DNA of 64,000 nt from CAZKCI01 sp964551475 (GTDB taxonomy: Bacteria; Auribacterota; Erginobacteria; Erginobacterales; CAZKCI01): contig CAZKCI010000045.1 of the NCBI GenBank assembly GCA_964551475.1, positions 12,548 to 76,547 on the forward strand, in the 5' to 3' direction. This document shows, in pieces, positions 61,258 through 64,000 of this stretch. The position numbers and the translations under genes are program-made. A model generated the notes under the pieces. The model did not search any database and was not told the origin of the DNA. It worked only from the letters and a program-made list of their open reading frames with translations. Within the stretch, counting starts at the first letter, position 1. Every line of letters starts with the position of its first letter.

Positions 61258-63569
61258 GCCTCATCAGTCGGCGCAATCGCACTTTCTGCCTTCTCCTCGC
61301 TCGCGGGCTGGGGATCGGCGGGAGCGGCGGGGGCGGGAGCGGGGATTCGCCGGGAGACGAAACGGCAGTCGGGATAGCGGGAACAACCGTAGAAGGAGAA
61401 GCCCTTGCGGGAGAAACGCTGGACGATCTCGCCGGAACAGCCTTCCAGGGGGCATTTCACGCCCACCGGATAGGGGCCCGACCCCTTGCAGGCGGGATAG
61501 GTGGAGCAGGCGAGGAACTTCCCGTTCCGCCGCCTCTTCACCGCCATCGGCGCGCCGCACTTGGGGCAGAGGCGGTCGGTCTTCTCCTCCGGCTCCATCT
61601 CGATCTTCCCGTCCGGCAGGGTCCGGAAGTTCCCGGTGTTCCGGCACTCCGGCCAGCCCGAGCAGGCGAGAAACTGGCCGTTCCTCCCCCAGCGGATGAC
61701 CATCGTCTTCCCGCAGGAGGAGCAGGCGATATCGGTGGGAATGAGCGTCTGCTTCAGGTTCACCATCTCCTTCTCCGCCTTCTCCATCGTCTCCCGGAAG
61801 GGGTCGTAGAAATCCTTGACCACCTTCCGCCAGCCGACGGTCCCCTCCTCCACATCGTCCAGCTCCTTCTCCATCCCGGCGGTGAAATCGACGTTGATCA
61901 GGAGGGGGAAGTGCTCCTGGAGCAGGCTGTCCACCTTCTGCCCGAGCTCGGTGGGCTTGAGCTTCCCCTCGTCCCTGATGATGTAGGAGCGCTTCTTCAG
62001 CGTCTCGATGGTGGGGGCGTAGGTGGAGGGCCGACCCACCCCGTTCTCCTCCAGCACCTTGACCAGCGTACCTTCGGTGTAGCGGGGGGGCGGCTGGGTG
62101 AACTTCTGCTCGGGCTTGAGCTCTTTCAGGTCCAGGGCTTCCCCCTCGGCCAGTTCCGGGAGCGCGGGCTTGCCGTCCGCGTTCTTCCCCTCTTCGCTCT
62201 CGTCCTCGCCGTAGACCTTGAGAAAGCCGGGAAACTCGATCTGGTCCTCCCGGGCGCTGAAGAGATATCGTCCCCCCGCCACATCCACCGCCGTGGAGCG
62301 GATCCGGGCCGGGGCCATCTGGCAGGCGACCGCCCGTTTCCAGATCAGGCCGTAGAGCAGGAACTGCTCGCGGGTGAGATGCTGCTCGGCGGCGGCGGGC
62401 GTGATCCGGGCGTCGGTGGGGCGGATCGCCTCGTGGGCCTCCTGGGATCCCCTTTTGGAGCGATAGACGGCCGGCTCGGGGGGGAGGTAAGCCTGGCCCA
62501 GGGCGGACCCGATGTATTCGCGGATCCCCGCCACCGCGCTCGGGGCGAGATGGTAGGAGTCGGTGCGCATGTAGGTGATCAATCCCACCGGGCCCCCGGT
62601 GCCGATGTCCACGCCCTCGTACAGGCCCTGGGCGGTCTTCATGGTCCGGGAGACCGGCCAGCGAAAACGGCGGGCGGCCTCGGCCTGCAGTTCGCTGGTG
62701 ATGAAGGGGGGAGGCGGCTTGCGGAAGCGGGTCTTGTGCTCGACCCGCTCGACGGCGAAGGGCATCGTGGGAAGCTCGGCCAGGATCGCGTCGGCGGCCG
62801 CCTGATCCGGAACCTCCGCCTTCTTCCCGTCCAGCTTCTCCAGGCGGGCCCAGAAAGATTCCGAAGAATCCCGCTTCGCGAACAATCCGTCCAGCGTCCA
62901 GAACTCGCGAGGCTGGAAGCCCGCGATCTCCTTCTCCCGGGCGCAGATCAGGAGAAGCGCCACCGACTGGACCCGACCGGCCGAGAGGCCACGCGCCACC
63001 TTCTTCCAGAGCAGGGGGGATAGCTTGTAGCCGACGATCCGGTCCAGCACCCGCCGGGCGGTCTGGGCTTCGACCTTGCGCATGTCGATCTGGCCGGGGT
63101 GGTCGAGCGCCTCCCGCACCGCCGGGGCGGTGATCTCCTGGTAGGTGATCCGGGAGAATCTGTCCGAGGCTCCGCCGAGGAGCTCGGAGAGATGCCAGGC
63201 GATCGCCTCCCCTTCCCGGTCGGGATCGGGGGCGAGAAAGATTTTTTTTGCCTGGGCGGCGGCCTTCTTCAGATCGGCGATCACCGCGGCCTTGGCGCGG
63301 ATGGCGGCATAGGAAGGCTCAAAGTCTTTTTCCAGGTCCACGCCGAACTTGGATTTGGGCAGATCGCGCAGGTGGCCGAAGGAGGCCTTGACCAGGTACT
63401 CCGGGCCGAGGAAACGGCTGATCGACTTGATCTTCCCGGGGGATTCGACGATGACCAGGTAGGGCGACCCGGAAGGAGCCGCCGGCGCGGCCGATCTTTT
63501 TTTAGACCCGCTTTTCTTCGCCGCGGTCTTCTTGGGCTTTTTCACTTGCGCTGTCGTGGGTGGCGTCAT
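61254..63569 (-). CDS. topA: DNA topoisomerase I
   Basis: Type IA topoisomerase relaxing negative supercoils, 771 residues. A basic N-terminal extension (KKPKKTAAKKSGSKKRS) precedes the toprim start YLVIVESPGKIKS. APDPDREGEAIAWHL holds the metal aspartates near residue 105. The active-site tyrosine lies in GLITYMRTDS near 330. Three C-terminal zinc modules of CxxC type are seen (CSSCGK, CPKCGAP, CPLEGCSG), followed by an Ala/Pro-rich tail (PAPAPAAPADPQPASEE). The ATG 63569 has CCGGAGA upstream. The stop lies in a family I repeat. The linker to dprA is about 20 bp. Confidence 0.97.
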   Translation of the reverse strand: MTPPTTAQVKKPKKTAAKKSGSKKRSAAPAAPSGSPYLVIVESPGKIKSISRFLGPEYLVKASFGHLRDLPKSKFGVDLEKDFEPSYAAIRAKAAVIADLKKAAAQAKKIFLAPDPDREGEAIAWHLSELLGGASDRFSRITYQEITAPAVREALDHPGQIDMRKVEAQTARRVLDRIVGYKLSPLLWKKVARGLSAGRVQSVALLLICAREKEIAGFQPREFWTLDGLFAKRDSSESFWARLEKLDGKKAEVPDQAAADAILAELPTMPFAVERVEHKTRFRKPPPPFITSELQAEAARRFRWPVSRTMKTAQGLYEGVDIGTGGPVGLITYMRTDSYHLAPSAVAGIREYIGSALGQAYLPPEPAVYRSKRGSQEAHEAIRPTDARITPAAAEQHLTREQFLLYGLIWKRAVACQMAPARIRSTAVDVAGGRYLFSAREDQIEFPGFLKVYGEDESEEGKNADGKPALPELAEGEALDLKELKPEQKFTQPPPRYTEGTLVKVLEENGVGRPSTYAPTIETLKKRSYIIRDEGKLKPTELGQKVDSLLQEHFPLLINVDFTAGMEKELDDVEEGTVGWRKVVKDFYDPFRETMEKAEKEMVNLKQTLIPTDIACSSCGKTMVIRWGRNGQFLACSGWPECRNTGNFRTLPDGKIEMEPEEKTDRLCPKCGAPMAVKRRRNGKFLACSTYPACKGSGPYPVGVKCPLEGCSGEIVQRFSRKGFSFYGCSRYPDCRFVSRRIPAPAPAAPADPQPASEEKAESAIAPTDEA

Positions 63570-63591
63570 GGCATCTCCGGTTTTCAATCCG

Positions 63592-64000
63592 TCAGATTTT
63601 CTGGAAGTACTTCCCCGGCAACTGGCGGACCAGGTGCTTGAGCTCGAGCGAAAGGAGGACGGCCGCCAGTTCGCCCGGCGCCAGACCGGTCTCCCGGGCG
63701 ATCAGGTTAATTTCTTTCTCTTCGGAGGAAAGGTTTTCATACACTATTCTCTCTTCCGGGGAAAGGTTTATTTCCCTCTTTTCCCCTTCTCCCGGCCCCG
63801 GGCCGGGGGAAGGGGTAAAGAGATACGCGAACTCTTCGAGGATATCCTCGACATCCCGCACCATCTTGGCGCCGTCCTGGATCAGCTGGTTCGTCCCCTG
63901 GGCCGAGACGCTGTCGATCCTTCCCGGGATCGCCATCACCGTCCGCCCCTGGTCGAGCGCCTGGTGGGCGGTGATCAGGGCGCCGCTCTTCTTCGCCGCC
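63592..64000 (-). CDS. dprA: DNA-processing protein DprA, C-terminal part (truncated by window end)
   Basis: The gene runs off the window end, so only the last 136 codons are seen. The first complete residues read AAKKSGALITAHQALDQGR then TVMAIPGRIDS, the end of the Rossmann-like DprA/Smf domain that loads RecA onto incoming ssDNA. A winged-helix-like C-terminal domain follows (EERIVYENLSSEEKEINLIA, then GLAPGELAAVLLSLELKHLVRQ). It lies about 22 bp upstream of topA, a common arrangement. The true start is outside this window. Confidence 0.9.
   Translation of the reverse strand, partial: AAKKSGALITAHQALDQGRTVMAIPGRIDSVSAQGTNQLIQDGAKMVRDVEDILEEFAYLFTPSPGPGPGEGEKREINLSPEERIVYENLSSEEKEINLIARETGLAPGELAAVLLSLELKHLVRQLPGKYFQKI

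Overview
This window is bacterial chromosomal DNA, GC-rich and gene-dense. About 50 protein genes are supported and roughly 40 of them lie on the minus strand. No rRNA, tRNA, prophage, complete insertion sequence or CRISPR array was recognised. A TolC-like outer-membrane channel, an RND pump and several lipoprotein signals indicate a double-membrane cell. DapL-type lysine synthesis, FG-GAP-like repeat proteins, pyruvoyl arginine decarboxylase and repeat-filled intergenic DNA suggest an environmental, probably uncultured lineage. DapL would fit a PVC-like phylum, but I cannot assign one from sequence alone.

Layout. 0.1-16.7 kb is one co-directional minus-strand run. In transcription order it reads rplM-rpsI, argC-argJ-argB-argD-argG-argH, lysA-dapF-dapA-dapB-dapL, folK-panB-panC. 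It covers ribosomal proteins, arginine, lysine/DAP, folate and pantothenate synthesis; argF is missing. 17-25 kb holds an RNase D-like exonuclease, a plus-strand one-chain PriS/PriL-like primase, a ferritin-like protein, a PHP-kinase fusion, 6-phosphogluconolactonase, agmatinase and pyruvoyl arginine decarboxylase (putrescine from arginine), and a small exported protein. 25-35 kb holds a hybrid histidine kinase, a TRL-like lipoprotein, aspS, hisS, an HU-like protein and dnaE. 35-50 kb holds an internally duplicated membrane protein, hicAB, uvrA, an MFS transporter, tatD, recJ, a secreted metallo-beta-lactamase/FG-GAP protein translationally coupled to an M50 protease, and rmuC. 50-57 kb is a plus-strand efflux operon: TetR regulator, TolC-like channel, membrane-fusion lipoprotein, RND pump and a PG0541-like small protein. 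57-64 kb holds an exported acetolactate decarboxylase, a membrane glycosyltransferase, and xerC-topA-dprA in an order seen in other bacteria.

Two things stand out. First, 17927-19390 encodes what looks like a complete archaeo-eukaryotic primase, with a PriS-type catalytic core and a PriL-type four-cysteine domain in one chain. Second, nearly every intergenic gap is filled with short palindromic repeats of about ten families. They include GTGG/GTAG-headed REP/REPIN elements and inverted arrays of short words. They repeatedly invade gene ends, supplying stop codons and C-terminal tails, and in two genes (an efflux lipoprotein and a glycosyltransferase) they lie in frame inside the coding sequence.

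Repeat families are named here as follows: REP (GTGGGAG... or GTAG...), B (AATAGGAT arrays), C (TGGAGTA arrays), D (GATCAGT/TTACTGAT arrays), E (CGTGTAACG), F (ATGGACGAT), G (ATTCGTGGACATCAT), H (CGGATCGGTCGGATC), I (GCGCAAAGCGC), J (GATGGGT/AAGGGT). All positions and family calls come from reading the sequence; no database search was possible.
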